Of a DNA stretch of 64,000 nucleotides, positions 46,106-55,078 are shown piece after piece; position 1 is the first letter of the stretch; each line of letters starts with the position of its first letter. Both the position numbers and the translations under genes were made by a program. The notes under the pieces were generated by a model. The model was given only the letters and a program-made list of their open reading frames with translations. It did not search any database and was not told where the DNA came from. The DNA is from Rhodanobacter sp. C01 (GTDB lineage: Bacteria; Pseudomonadota; Gammaproteobacteria; Xanthomonadales; Rhodanobacteraceae): the NCBI RefSeq assembly GCF_002001045.1, contig NZ_MUNR01000011.1, positions 1 to 64,000 of the forward strand, in the 5' to 3' direction.

Positions 46106-48313
46106 ATGCCAAAGTTTTCCGCGCGGTGCTGTCTTTCCCTGCTGCTTGTGCTGCCGGGAGTCTGCGCTGCGAGCGCCATCGCGATCATTCCGAAACCGCA
46201 GCAGCTGGTGATCGATCAGGGCAGCTATCGGCTGGATGCGCATACGACGGTTGACGCTCCGGGCGATGCGCGTGCGCGCGAGATTGTCGCCTTCCTGCGC
46301 GAGGCGGTGCATGCGCAGACCGGCATCCAGCTGTCCCGCGGCGGATCCGCGCAAGGCATCGGGCTGAAGCTGGATCCGTCCGTCCACGGCGACGAAGCGT
46401 ATCGACTCGTGGTGACGGCGAAGGGCATCACGATCAGTGCTGCTACTGATCAGGGCCTGTTCTGGGGCGTGCAAACACTACGCCAGTTGCTGCCACTGCG
46501 GCATGCGGGCATGGCGGATATTCCGGCGTTGCATATCGAGGATGCACCGAGCATGGCGTGGCGCGGGATGATGCTGGACGTCGGCCGGCACTTCTATCCG
46601 GTGTCCTTCATCGAGAAGCAGCTCGACCTGCTCAGCTACTACAAGATCAACACCTTCCACTGGCATCTCACCGAGGACCAGGGCTGGCGTATCGCCATCG
46701 AGCGCTATCCTCGGCTCACCGCCGTGGGAGCTTGGCGCACCGAAGCCGATGGCAGCCGTTATGGCGGCTTCTATACGCAGCAGCAGATCCGCGAGGTGGT
46801 CGAATACGCGCGCTTGCGCAACATCACCGTGGTACCGGAAATCGAGATGCCGGGCCACAGCTCGGCGGCATTGGCCGCCTATCCACAACTCTCATGCACT
46901 AGGCAGCCCGTGCAGGTCGCGATCACCTGGGGCGTGTTCAAGGATATCTATTGCGTCGGCAACGAGGCCACCTTCACTTTCCTGCAGCACGTGCTCGACG
47001 AGGTGGTTGGCCTGTTTCCTGCGCCCTACGTGCACATTGGTGGCGACGAGACGCCGAAGGACCGCTGGAAGGCTTGTGATTCCTGTCAGACGTTGATGCA
47101 CGCGCAGGGACTGGCCGACGAGGACGGACTGCAGAGCTACTTCATCAAACGCATTCAGAAATACCTCGCCGGCAAGCATCGTACCCTGATCGGCTGGGAC
47201 GAGATCCTCGAAGGCGGTGCCGACAGGAACGCCATCATCGAGATCTGGCGCGGCGAGGCCGAGGGCCGCAAGGCGCTCGCCAGTGGCAACCGCATCATCA
47301 ACGCCGGACCGTTCTATCTGGACTCGCCCACTGCAGGGCTCGGCGTGAAGAAGATCTACGCGACCGATCCCCGCCAGGGTTATGCCGATGCACCGACCGG
47401 GTTGTTCCTCGGTGCCGAGGCGCCGTTGTGGAGCGAGCGTGCCACGCCGCTGAACGCGGAAAGCAAACTGTATCCGCGCATGCTGGCGTTCGCCGAAATC
47501 ACCTGGAACGACGGCCCGCGCAACTATGCCGATTTCGAGCGCCGCCTGCAGGCGCAATACCCCTGGCTCGATGCCCGGGAAGTGAACTATGGCCAGGAAG
47601 ACCAGGATCTGGCCACGTTCCATATTGCGCCCGGTTTGCACGGTGGTTGGCTGCTGCAGACCACCAGCGGGCTGCCTGGTCTGGTCTTCCACTACACCAC
47701 TGACGGCAGCGACCCGACGCAGGGTTCTCCCGAATTCACCGACACGCTGGCGATCCAACATGCCGGCACGCTGCAGGTGATGCCGTTCCGCCACGGCCGC
47801 GCGATGGACCTGGCGACCCGCTTTACCACGGTCGGCAACCTGGCGGCAGGCAAGCCGATCACCTACGCACGGCCACCGAGCCCGCACTACAGCGGTGCGG
47901 CCAACACGCTGGACGATGGACTGCTCGGCAGCGACAACTTCCACGACGGCCAATGGGTCGGCTGGGAAGGTGGCGATCTGGATGCCAGCATCGACCTGCA
48001 GCAGCCGACCCGACTGCACGGCATCGCGGTGGATTTCATTCAGCAGAGTGGCTCATGGGTGCTGTTGCCAAAGCAGGTGACGTTCTACGTGTCGTCCGAC
48101 GGCCAGCACTGGTCGCAACTCTATGCAAGGACGCTCAAGGTCGACGCCGGGGATGCGCATCCGCTGGTGCAACGCATCGAGTTCAGCAGTCCCGTACCGA
48201 TCAGTGCACGCTATGTCCGCGTCAAGGCGGAGAACTATGGCCCCCTGCCGCCCGACAGTGCGGGTGCTGGCCACAACGCGTGGTTGTTCACCGATGAAAT
48301 CATGTTGCACTGA
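46106..48313 (+). CDS. Exported GH20 beta-N-acetylhexosaminidase with C-terminal F5/8-type domain
   Basis: 735 aa. Signal peptide (FSARCCLSLLLVLPGVCAA), GH20 N-terminal domain (IIPKPQQLVIDQGSYRL), barrel with WRGMMLDVGRHFYPVSFIEKQLDLL, HWHLTEDQGWRI and the catalytic pair Asp314-Glu315 in HIGGDE. A chitobiase-type C-terminal segment (TDGSDPTQGS) and a discoidin domain (AANTLDDGLLGSDNF ... RYVRVKAENYG) follow. Releases terminal GlcNAc from N-glycan antennae and the trimmed core. GGAG lies before the ATG; the preceding frame to 45977 is non-coding. Confidence 0.93.
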   Translation: MPKFSARCCLSLLLVLPGVCAASAIAIIPKPQQLVIDQGSYRLDAHTTVDAPGDARAREIVAFLREAVHAQTGIQLSRGGSAQGIGLKLDPSVHGDEAYRLVVTAKGITISAATDQGLFWGVQTLRQLLPLRHAGMADIPALHIEDAPSMAWRGMMLDVGRHFYPVSFIEKQLDLLSYYKINTFHWHLTEDQGWRIAIERYPRLTAVGAWRTEADGSRYGGFYTQQQIREVVEYARLRNITVVPEIEMPGHSSAALAAYPQLSCTRQPVQVAITWGVFKDIYCVGNEATFTFLQHVLDEVVGLFPAPYVHIGGDETPKDRWKACDSCQTLMHAQGLADEDGLQSYFIKRIQKYLAGKHRTLIGWDEILEGGADRNAIIEIWRGEAEGRKALASGNRIINAGPFYLDSPTAGLGVKKIYATDPRQGYADAPTGLFLGAEAPLWSERATPLNAESKLYPRMLAFAEITWNDGPRNYADFERRLQAQYPWLDAREVNYGQEDQDLATFHIAPGLHGGWLLQTTSGLPGLVFHYTTDGSDPTQGSPEFTDTLAIQHAGTLQVMPFRHGRAMDLATRFTTVGNLAAGKPITYARPPSPHYSGAANTLDDGLLGSDNFHDGQWVGWEGGDLDASIDLQQPTRLHGIAVDFIQQSGSWVLLPKQVTFYVSSDGQHWSQLYARTLKVDAGDAHPLVQRIEFSSPVPISARYVRVKAENYGPLPPDSAGAGHNAWLFTDEIMLH

Positions 48314-48418
48314 GCTGAGTGGTGGTAGAAACCGTTGGCACATCTGTTGGTATCAATATTCGCCATATCTACAAAGCCCTTGTGTACTGTGGCTTGGCAG
48401 CTTCGATATGGATGTCAC

Positions 48419-48606
48419 TCTCCCGCCAGAAAAGCAAAACGCCCCCATGTGGGGCGTTTTGCTTTTCTGATGGTGACGACTGGGATGAGAACCCACCGGT
48501 TCGACAAATTCGTCTGGAACGAATTTGGACAGCCGCAGGCTGGCCCCGTAGCGCGCAGCGCGAAGGGGTGAGGCTCATGGATGAGCCGAACAATCCCGCC
48601 TGCTAT
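48419..48606 (+). repeat. Structured dispersed repeat, copy 2 (right flank of the glycan locus)
   Basis: Same order of hairpins as copy 1: 18-bp stem at 48428-48445/48451-48468, then AAATTCGT/ACGAATTT, CAGCC/GGCTG, and GGCTCA/TGAGCC. Because it directly follows the GH20 stop (by 105 bp), the first stem probably serves as its terminator. No convincing protein is encoded. Confidence 0.75.
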
Positions 48607-48648
48607 GTTGCCTCGACCTAGAATAAGTGACTCTGACTCGGTTAGCTT

Positions 48649-48816
48649 GCCGAATGGGCGGCTGTCTTTGGTGATGCCAAGATGACCATGGCGCTGCTCG
48701 ATCGGCTCACGCATCGCTGCCACATCCTGGAAACCGGAAACGACAGCTACCGCTTCCGGAACCATGGCACTGACATCAAGAAGGAGACCAAGACCCCGAC
48801 CTCAACCCCGATCTGA
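48649..48816 (+). pseudogene. IstB (IS21-family ATPase) C-terminal remnant
   Basis: 56 codons ending in a [23 protein letters not shown], then [15 protein letters not shown], the standard C-terminus of IstB-type IS21 helper ATPases. The N-terminal AAA+ part is missing. The following 48820-48900 contains GC-rich sequence likely derived from the element's end. Confidence 0.75.
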
Positions 48817-48958
48817 GCTAACCTGAAGCACGAACCGGTGGCTCACTTTTCGATGAAAATCCCGGCTCAGTTTTCGGCGGAAATCAACACTACAGCGGCT
48901 ACCCCAAATTGTCCCTGACACCTTTTCCTTCTCGGCGGATCGCACCACACATCGCGCG

Positions 48959-49180
48959 TAACACTGGCAATGGCCGCAAGAGCGTCGTACCGGCTGCACC
49001 CGTGGCATGGCATCAGCCACGGGTGCGCAAACGCATCGAACAGGGCTTCGGATGGATCAAGACGATCGGTGGGCACCGCAGGCTGCCGTTGGTCGGCATG
49101 GCCGCCGTGCGTGGCTGGGTCACCTGGACCTTTGCTGCCTGCAACCTGATCCAGGTTGGGCGGCATCGGCGAGTGGTGGG
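48959..49180 (+). pseudogene. IS5-family transposase C-terminal remnant
   Basis: The frame reads RKRIEQGFGWIKTIGGHRRL, then WTFAACNLIQVGR, the conserved DDE-domain tail around the catalytic Glu of IS5-type transposases. The N-terminal two thirds are absent and the frame runs on into unrelated sequence. With the IstB fragment it marks a transposon scar at the right edge of the glycan locus. Confidence 0.75.
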
Positions 49181-49358
49181 ATCCATCGCCGACGTGAGCG
49201 ACCACGGGAGACGTGCGTCCGCAGGGCTGAAAATTGCGCCCTGTGACTCACACTCGACAACGGATGCATAGGCCAAAGCTATGAAGGTCGATGCGGGAGC
49301 GTGCTTCTCAACGGCCTGCTAGGCTTGGCGCTGATGCTCAGCGCTACACTGGAGCAAT

Positions 49359-49847
49359 ATGAAAACTTCAAGCGTTCTCGACCTCTTCTCGAAACTAGCC
49401 GCCGCAGGCACGCCTATTGAGTTTCAAAGCGCGCTTGCCGAGCATATCGAACAAACTTTCCATGCCGACGCTTTACCGAGATCAGGCAATGGTGTGTTTC
49501 GAGTTGTTCGGTTGGATGACGTCGAGCTTCCCTGCAAACAGGGTACGTCTTCAGAGTCTGAGTCTGGCTCTCTAGTGGTTTGGCATGATCTTTTACTCGC
49601 GGAAGCCGAAAAGCGGCTGAGTGTGCCAGGAAACTTCAGCCTGCTTGTAGCGCTCATCGATCCGGAGGGAGGGAACTTCGCCGCCGATTTCGCTGCCGCG
49701 ACACGCGAGGATTGCGACATCTACGTTGTTGGAGAATCGAGCAACACCGACATCCAGAAAATCATCGAAGACCGCCTCAGGTCTGTCACGACAATGGGGG
49801 CTTTTGGAATCCAGATCACTGGCTTGCGCTCTGCTGCTGCAGCGTGA
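49359..49847 (+). CDS. Hypothetical protein, 162 aa
   Basis: No family recognised. Soluble, acidic, no signal peptide. N-terminal helices (SVLDLFSKLAAAGTPIEFQSALAEHIEQ) and a central beta/alpha core (NFSLLVALIDPEG, CDIYVVGESSNTDIQKIIEDRL). GGAG lies about 7 bp before the ATG. It stands alone between IS remnants and another hypothetical gene, with lower GC than the glycan genes, which fits acquired DNA. Confidence 0.65.
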   Translation: MKTSSVLDLFSKLAAAGTPIEFQSALAEHIEQTFHADALPRSGNGVFRVVRLDDVELPCKQGTSSESESGSLVVWHDLLLAEAEKRLSVPGNFSLLVALIDPEGGNFAADFAAATREDCDIYVVGESSNTDIQKIIEDRLRSVTTMGAFGIQITGLRSAAAA

Positions 49848-50124
49848 TCGTTTGCAGGTGAAAGTCGAGCAACAATGTGCAGAGCTCAATACGCCTGCAC
49901 TCGTATCTTGATTGACGCGCGGCAATGCGGGAAATCGGCACCCCTATCTAGGCAGCCTCTGACATGGAAACCCCATCAAGGCCAGGTGGGGTCGCGTATG
50001 CTGCACCAGTGGTGCGAAGGCATGAGGGATTGACACCGAATTGATTGATACTTCCTCCGCCGCTATTTCAGCTTGACGGTACTGCTTCGATCGCGGTCTC
50101 ATGGTTCCCGTTCTCAGGGATGCG

Positions 50125-50511
50125 ATGCGTATGGATCAACTTCTTTACGAAATAAAGCGCAAGCGGTTGGCTGTGTTTGCTCTTACGCGCAGCCGCATCG
50201 GCATTTATCGTGAGGGCATGCACTACGGCCGGTTTTACTCTTGGGGCCAGCTCAAAGATATCCGGGGCAGCTATATCCCGGGTTTCCGTACCTTGCTCCC
50301 AGTTGACACGTTGACACTTGAGACGATGGACAGGTCCGTGAGAATTTCCATGGCGTGGTATGACTTGCAGCCGTTGGCTTCATCATTAAAAAAAACCGCA
50401 TCCTGGAAGGAGCGTGGTAATGACGCGGCCTATAGCGAGATGCTGGCTGATTACCTGCGTGAGTTGAAGGCGAAGGCTTTCGCGGACGGAGCGGCGGACA
50501 GTTACCGGTAG
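50125..50511 (+). CDS. Hypothetical protein, 128 aa
   Basis: No family recognised. Looks like a small cytosolic protein with a PH-like beta region (VFALTRSRIGIYREGMHYGRFYSWGQLKDI) and a helical, lysine-rich C-terminus. The start at 50125 has AGGG 5 bp upstream; an in-frame ATG at 50101 has no evident ribosome site. Intervals on both sides lack other convincing genes. Confidence 0.55.
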   Translation: MRMDQLLYEIKRKRLAVFALTRSRIGIYREGMHYGRFYSWGQLKDIRGSYIPGFRTLLPVDTLTLETMDRSVRISMAWYDLQPLASSLKKTASWKERGNDAAYSEMLADYLRELKAKAFADGAADSYR

Positions 50512-50550
50512 ATCAGTCTTCAACGTGGACTCATGGGGTTGGATTGAACC

Positions 50551-50673
50551 ATGGAAAATCGCAAGGACTTTACCTTCAGAGGCCACGTCGATTGGAGCTA
50601 TCACAATCCACATAACAGAGCGCATCCGTTCGAAACCTGGCTAGTGAATCTGATCTGCGCCCGGGATGCTTAA
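50551..50673 (+). CDS. Possible 40-aa small ORF
   Basis: MENRKDFTFRGHVDWSYHNP followed by a short tail ending ICARDA. It lies in the 50512-50927 gap. No ribosome-binding site stands out and I know no relatives; listed because it is the only plausible coding content there. The remainder (50674-50927) shows nothing I can name. Confidence 0.2.
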   Translation: MENRKDFTFRGHVDWSYHNPHNRAHPFETWLVNLICARDA

Positions 50674-50927
50674 ACCACAGCTGATCTCCGGGCCTTTCTG
50701 GTATCTCGTCTGGCTGCATGTGCGGTTTGGCGAAGACGATTCCTTCAGGTGCTAGCCGAAGCGACGCTCGATGCGGGCAAGCCCTCTCACGTGCAGATTC
50801 CGGTCAGGTTGAACATCGCTTCTGGCGAACGTTGAACACTCTGTTGGTGCTGACCAGGTGCGAATGGCCTATTGCTGTCAGGAGCTACAGGTTAAATTCG
50901 GAAAAAGTCTTCAACCCGAGGCGCTAT

Positions 50928-52043
50928 TTACGAGCGCTTTTGCGCGATGACGCTTGCAATCCAAGCTCCCGCGTCGCCATCAATTCTTTCGTAGATGCCA
51001 CCCTGCCCACAGCCAGCAGCAAAGGACTGGGCGTCTGGGCGTGACGCGATGCCCGCGATTGCCGAGCCGTCGGCAGTGTCGATATACATCGGGCCGCCGC
51101 TGTCGCCATGACATTCGTCGCTCGACAGGCTGCTTTTGGCGTCGCTGGTTGGACCAGCGAAGAATTCGTAGGCCGGATTACAACCGAACTGAATATCGGT
51201 GGCCGAACAACGCGGCGTGACGATGGCAACACCACCATAGCCACGTTTACCGTGACTAGCTCCTGTTCGACCGACGTCGGTGTTACCAAACCCGACAATG
51301 ATGCCCATCTTAGCCGCGCTCAACTGTGCCGATGTGGCAAATCGCGGCTGACCTGCCGTAGGGTGCAACGACGGCGGCACGAAAACGATGCCGATATCGG
51401 CCGGACCTACCTTGTTGCACACCTTCATTTGGAGGGGCACGTTGACCGTCGGCTTCACATCGAGGTCGCCGGCATTGTTCGGCACGCCGACCTTGGTGTC
51501 GAAGCCGTCGCAGATGCAATGCAGTGCCGTCAGAACGACGCCGCTGGCAATGATCACACCCGAACAGATTTGGTCTTTGGGGCCGAGCAGCAGGACGACA
51601 TCTGGATACTGATTGAGTATATCGAACCTGCCGTGGTAGACAGTTTGGGCTGCAACCGATACACCATGCGCCGCGGATTCAAAGATCGATATCAGGGCCG
51701 ATCGGTATCGTGGATCCTGATCCAGTTTAGTGGGAGCGATGGTAGACGGATCCAGCTGGAGGGACGTATTTTTGGATTTCGGAGCCGCTGTTTCAGCTGC
51801 CTTTTTCATACTGCTGCGCAAGGCTGCCGTAAACGCCGGAGAGTCCTTTGGAAACAGTCGAGCGGATTCTTTCAGCGCTTGCTGGGCCGCCGTCTGGGCT
51901 TTGGACGATGAAGTGGTATCGATCGACTGTCCGAAAACGGGTAGCGCCAACACAAGCAGGCACACCCGTGCAGCAATCAGCGCGTTGCTGCACCGACCAC
52001 CTGTCTGCGATGGACACCAGCGCACACTCAAGTCCCGGGGCAT
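50928..52043 (-). CDS. Exported trypsin-like serine protease
   Basis: 371 aa. Hydrophobic signal segment (ALIAARVCLLVLALPVFG), a helical pro-like region of about 100 residues, then a chymotrypsin-fold domain with catalytic triad candidates His175 (LTALHC), Asp216 (ADIGIV) and Ser315 (CHGDSGGPMY). Paired cysteines suggest disulfides. A secreted or periplasmic endopeptidase. Its start lies inside the end of the lipoprotein gene upstream (16-bp overlap), so the two are probably coupled; a GTG at 52025 is an alternative start. Confidence 0.85.
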   Translation of the reverse strand: MPRDLSVRWCPSQTGGRCSNALIAARVCLLVLALPVFGQSIDTTSSSKAQTAAQQALKESARLFPKDSPAFTAALRSSMKKAAETAAPKSKNTSLQLDPSTIAPTKLDQDPRYRSALISIFESAAHGVSVAAQTVYHGRFDILNQYPDVVLLLGPKDQICSGVIIASGVVLTALHCICDGFDTKVGVPNNAGDLDVKPTVNVPLQMKVCNKVGPADIGIVFVPPSLHPTAGQPRFATSAQLSAAKMGIIVGFGNTDVGRTGASHGKRGYGGVAIVTPRCSATDIQFGCNPAYEFFAGPTSDAKSSLSSDECHGDSGGPMYIDTADGSAIAGIASRPDAQSFAAGCGQGGIYERIDGDAGAWIASVIAQKRS

Positions 52044-53395
52044 GACAGTGTTTGGTTCGTCGGCATCGCGTTGCCGGGACTTTGCAGTTGGGCTGCTTCG
52101 ATCGCCGTGAACGCCGATTGCGCCGCGAACTTGGCCCCGGTGAGGTTGGCTCGATCGGCCGGCAGCTTTGCTGCGCTAGCAGGGGAACCCAAGTCGGTCT
52201 TGAGGGTTTCGCAGTCCGTCTGGTACGTGGCCATGGCTGAATAGTATTTCCCGACGGCGCTCTGGAACGCGCTCTCATTTTGGGCGCTCAAGAGCTGGCC
52301 TTGTGGCAACACTGCATTGCTCACTGCCGTTGACAGCGCCTGCGTTGAACTGGACGATGCAAACGCTGCGGCCAGCGACTGCAGGAAAGCGCTGGGGTCG
52401 CCAACTTCATGCAGGCTGGATGTAATGTTGATCGGGCGGAAAGGACCCGATATCGGGTCCTTCTGTCCCGTTTCGTTGTAGACGACATGGAGCGGCATCG
52501 ATTCGATGGGTACCAGTGTCCAATAAGTCTGCAGGTGGCGGTTCACCACGGCTAGGTCGACGGTTGCACCGGGCGTGATGTCGAAGATATCCACAGCGAC
52601 AGCGGCCGCTTTGAAATAATCGACACTCCCGCTCACTGGGGCAGGGTTGGTAAAGGTGATTGCCAGCGAGAGATGCTTGCTCTTGCTGTTTTCGAACCAC
52701 CCGCCGAGAAGTGACTTGGGATAGTAGATCGAAGCCACGGTCGGCAGCACGACGGTATAGCTGGTGGCATTGCCCGCGAACTGCGAGCTTTGTAGCTCGA
52801 TTTCCGCATAGAAGCTCGGTTTGACCAATGTCAACCTGCCTGTCGGGGTCTCCGGCGGCCCGCTCGACTGACTGATCCGCGTCACGATAGCTCGACCATC
52901 GGTACAGCTCGCGCCCACCGATGCAGCAAATTCCGGATCGCCGCACCAGTCTGTGATCGTGTTCCCCGCCGCATCTCTGACGCCCGGGTCACCGGACTCG
53001 ATCGGCCGCGTCAGCGCAATGACATAGCACATTGGCTCGCTAATGCTGTAGCTTTTTTTATCCCTATCCCATTGTGCGTACGCGTAGAACTCGGCACGGT
53101 TTCCGGTCGCCTGGAAGCCGGACTTGTCAGCAGCAGCGGCGGCGGTCAGAGACGATGCGAATAGCCCGGCGATCGTGCCGATGGTATCCCCGCCGATCAG
53201 ATTGATGAGCGAGGAGCCGAACTCCCCAGCGTTACCCCCGTTGGCCGGGCAGGTGGTTTCGGGCCAAACATACAACGTGGGTGGGCTGGCCAACGACGCC
53301 GCGCGTGGAAGGACACGTGAGCAACCCATTAGGCATTGCAGGATGGCCATCGACAGAACGATTGGCGCGACAAAGCCTCTTGTCTTAGTGAACAT
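52028..53395 (-). CDS. Lipoprotein of unknown function, coupled to the serine protease
   Basis: 455 aa. Lipobox LMGC with Cys25 after a hydrophobic stretch (VAPIVLSMAILQC). The mature protein is mostly beta-rich with Tyr/Ser/Thr content and ends in a helical Ala-rich part containing two Tyr-rich helices (VGKYYSAMATYQTDCETL). No family recognised. A GGGGGAG ribosome site lies just before the ATG at 53395. The pair lipoprotein plus exported protease suggests a cell-surface module. The gap 53396-53827 beyond the DUF932 gene side contains no gene I can support. Confidence 0.7.
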   Translation of the reverse strand: MFTKTRGFVAPIVLSMAILQCLMGCSRVLPRAASLASPPTLYVWPETTCPANGGNAGEFGSSLINLIGGDTIGTIAGLFASSLTAAAAADKSGFQATGNRAEFYAYAQWDRDKKSYSISEPMCYVIALTRPIESGDPGVRDAAGNTITDWCGDPEFAASVGASCTDGRAIVTRISQSSGPPETPTGRLTLVKPSFYAEIELQSSQFAGNATSYTVVLPTVASIYYPKSLLGGWFENSKSKHLSLAITFTNPAPVSGSVDYFKAAAVAVDIFDITPGATVDLAVVNRHLQTYWTLVPIESMPLHVVYNETGQKDPISGPFRPINITSSLHEVGDPSAFLQSLAAAFASSSSTQALSTAVSNAVLPQGQLLSAQNESAFQSAVGKYYSAMATYQTDCETLKTDLGSPASAAKLPADRANLTGAKFAAQSAFTAIEAAQLQSPGNAMPTNQTLSCPGT

Positions 53396-53827
53396 GACTC
53401 CCCCTACGCACCCATTGCGGACGTGTACGTCACATTCCTCGGTTGCGTCGTTTCGGCGCACACCGGATCAACTTCTATGATCTACCCAAATCAGCGAAAT
53501 GGAAACGGTCTCCTTAGGGCCGGTGGCGAGCATAACCCCGACTTCTTCTAGCTTAGAGGCCATGTTGCCCTCTTACAGTTAGCTAGCCACCTAACGGGGC
53601 GGATGTGCACCGTTGGTGCGACGTCGTCGCGGCCACATTTCTTTTCGAATGCCAAAAAAGATCACACGCGCGGCAGGGGCATTCGCCCACCTCCGCGCAT
53701 GCATCTGTCTGTTCGAGCAGTCCCAAGCCGATCGATTTTCTCCTCTGGCCGCCCTGGAAGGCTGTTTGGTGTGCTATTGCTGTTTATCCCCGGTATGTGC
53801 GCGGGCCCGTTACATCACGGGTCTCCG

Positions 53828-54784
53828 TCAGGCCACCAGGTTCATCGCTTCGTCCCAGGCACGCCGTTTGATCTGCGCCCCTTGGCCGAACCACGCCGCA
53901 TCGCGACGATGGTCGTCACTACGCGCACGACGGTGGTGGTCGACGTACTCGGTCACGCTGTTGACCAAACCCCACGCCGTACCTCGGCTGGATGCCATCA
54001 ATGCACCGCGGCCACCCCCTTCGTACAGTGAGCGGACAGTGGCGAGCGCCTGCTCGTTGACCACCATGGCCTTACCGTCTGGCGCGGCGTAGGTAAGTAC
54101 CCGACGCAACATGCATTCGACCGTATCGGGGTCGAACGGCCGCTCCACCAGCGCCCTCATGCTGGCAACGAAGCCATCCCACGAAGACACGGTGATGCCC
54201 AACTGGCGCTTGACCGCATCCGGATCAAACCGACTGCGGTGCGGCACCTTGATCGCACCACTGGCGTTCCCCAGCGCAATGGACAGGGTGTTGTTGCAGA
54301 CCACACGCACCGAGGTGAACTGTGCCGTAGTCGCCAGCGTGCCGTCACAAGCGGTGGCCAGTAGCAAATAGCCATCGACGCGGTCTCGACCTTTGAGCGA
54401 GGTGCTCTGGCCGGTGCGTGCCAACGCCCAGAACTTGCGACCTTCACGCAGCACGCCAGCCGTTTCCAGCTCGAAGCCGTTGCAGGCGGTCAAGTCGCGG
54501 TAGAACTCCAGGATCTCGCCTGGCTGAACTACTTGGAATCGCTTGCTCACAACGGCCAGTGGTGCCTTGGTATCCGATCGGTACAGCACCTTTTGCTCCG
54601 GAAAGGCATTGATAACACCCACATGGCCGTTGCCGGAGATGTAACGGACCTCGGAGGCCTCGATTTGCCAGTCCATACCCGCCTGCTGCTTCCAAGTGTC
54701 GATGGGTTGCTGCGGGGCCAATTTGTTGCCAAGACCGTGCCATGGCTTTTCGCCGGCATAGGCCATCGTTTCAACCAGATGCAT
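53828..54784 (-). CDS. DUF932 / phage-plasmid-like protein (TIGR03299 type)
   Basis: 318 aa. MAYAGEKPWHGLGNKL near the start, YRDLTACNGFELETAGVLREGRKFWALARTG and VRVVCNNTLSIAL are hallmark stretches of DUF932 proteins carried by phages, plasmids and islands, often beside RadC-like genes. Biochemical role unknown. The start at 54784 has GAGGAAAC upstream. It supports a mobile-element origin for 48.6-58.5 kb. Confidence 0.85.
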   Translation of the reverse strand: MHLVETMAYAGEKPWHGLGNKLAPQQPIDTWKQQAGMDWQIEASEVRYISGNGHVGVINAFPEQKVLYRSDTKAPLAVVSKRFQVVQPGEILEFYRDLTACNGFELETAGVLREGRKFWALARTGQSTSLKGRDRVDGYLLLATACDGTLATTAQFTSVRVVCNNTLSIALGNASGAIKVPHRSRFDPDAVKRQLGITVSSWDGFVASMRALVERPFDPDTVECMLRRVLTYAAPDGKAMVVNEQALATVRSLYEGGGRGALMASSRGTAWGLVNSVTEYVDHHRRARSDDHRRDAAWFGQGAQIKRRAWDEAMNLVA

Positions 54785-54816
54785 TGTCGTTTCCTCGTTG
54801 GTTGGGGGCACAAATG

Positions 54817-54845
54817 CACAAGGCCCGGACATGCCGGGCCTTGTG
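54817..54845 (-). terminator. 12-bp GC-rich hairpin upstream of the DUF932 gene
   Basis: Arms 54817-54828 and 54834-54845 are complementary around a 5-nt loop, 33 bp before the DUF932 start. Same position and CCGG-rich style as the hairpins before both RadC copies. Could end the transcript of the lipoprotein gene at 55079 or act in the DUF932 leader. The rest of 54846-55078 shows nothing further. Confidence 0.5.
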
Positions 54846-55078
54846 GGTCTAACCAGTTGTGAAGCGGATCAGGGATCTTTTGGACTGCCGAAGCTTTTGG
54901 ATCCTGCAACGCGCACTAGCATTTCCACCGAAGCCGCCTGAACGAAGTAGATCCTGTCTAAGTTGCTTTTCATATCACGGAATACCCACAAGGCCGGCGC
55001 TGCTGAGTCTGCCCAATCGTGTGCACGCATGCCGTCTAACGGCTCGCTCGAACCGGTGGTGGTTAAGCAGATTTCCCT

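Noticed and set aside
53613..54092. 159-codon plus-strand frame
   Set aside because: Overlaps the DUF932 gene end and has arginine/cysteine-rich, non-protein-like composition.
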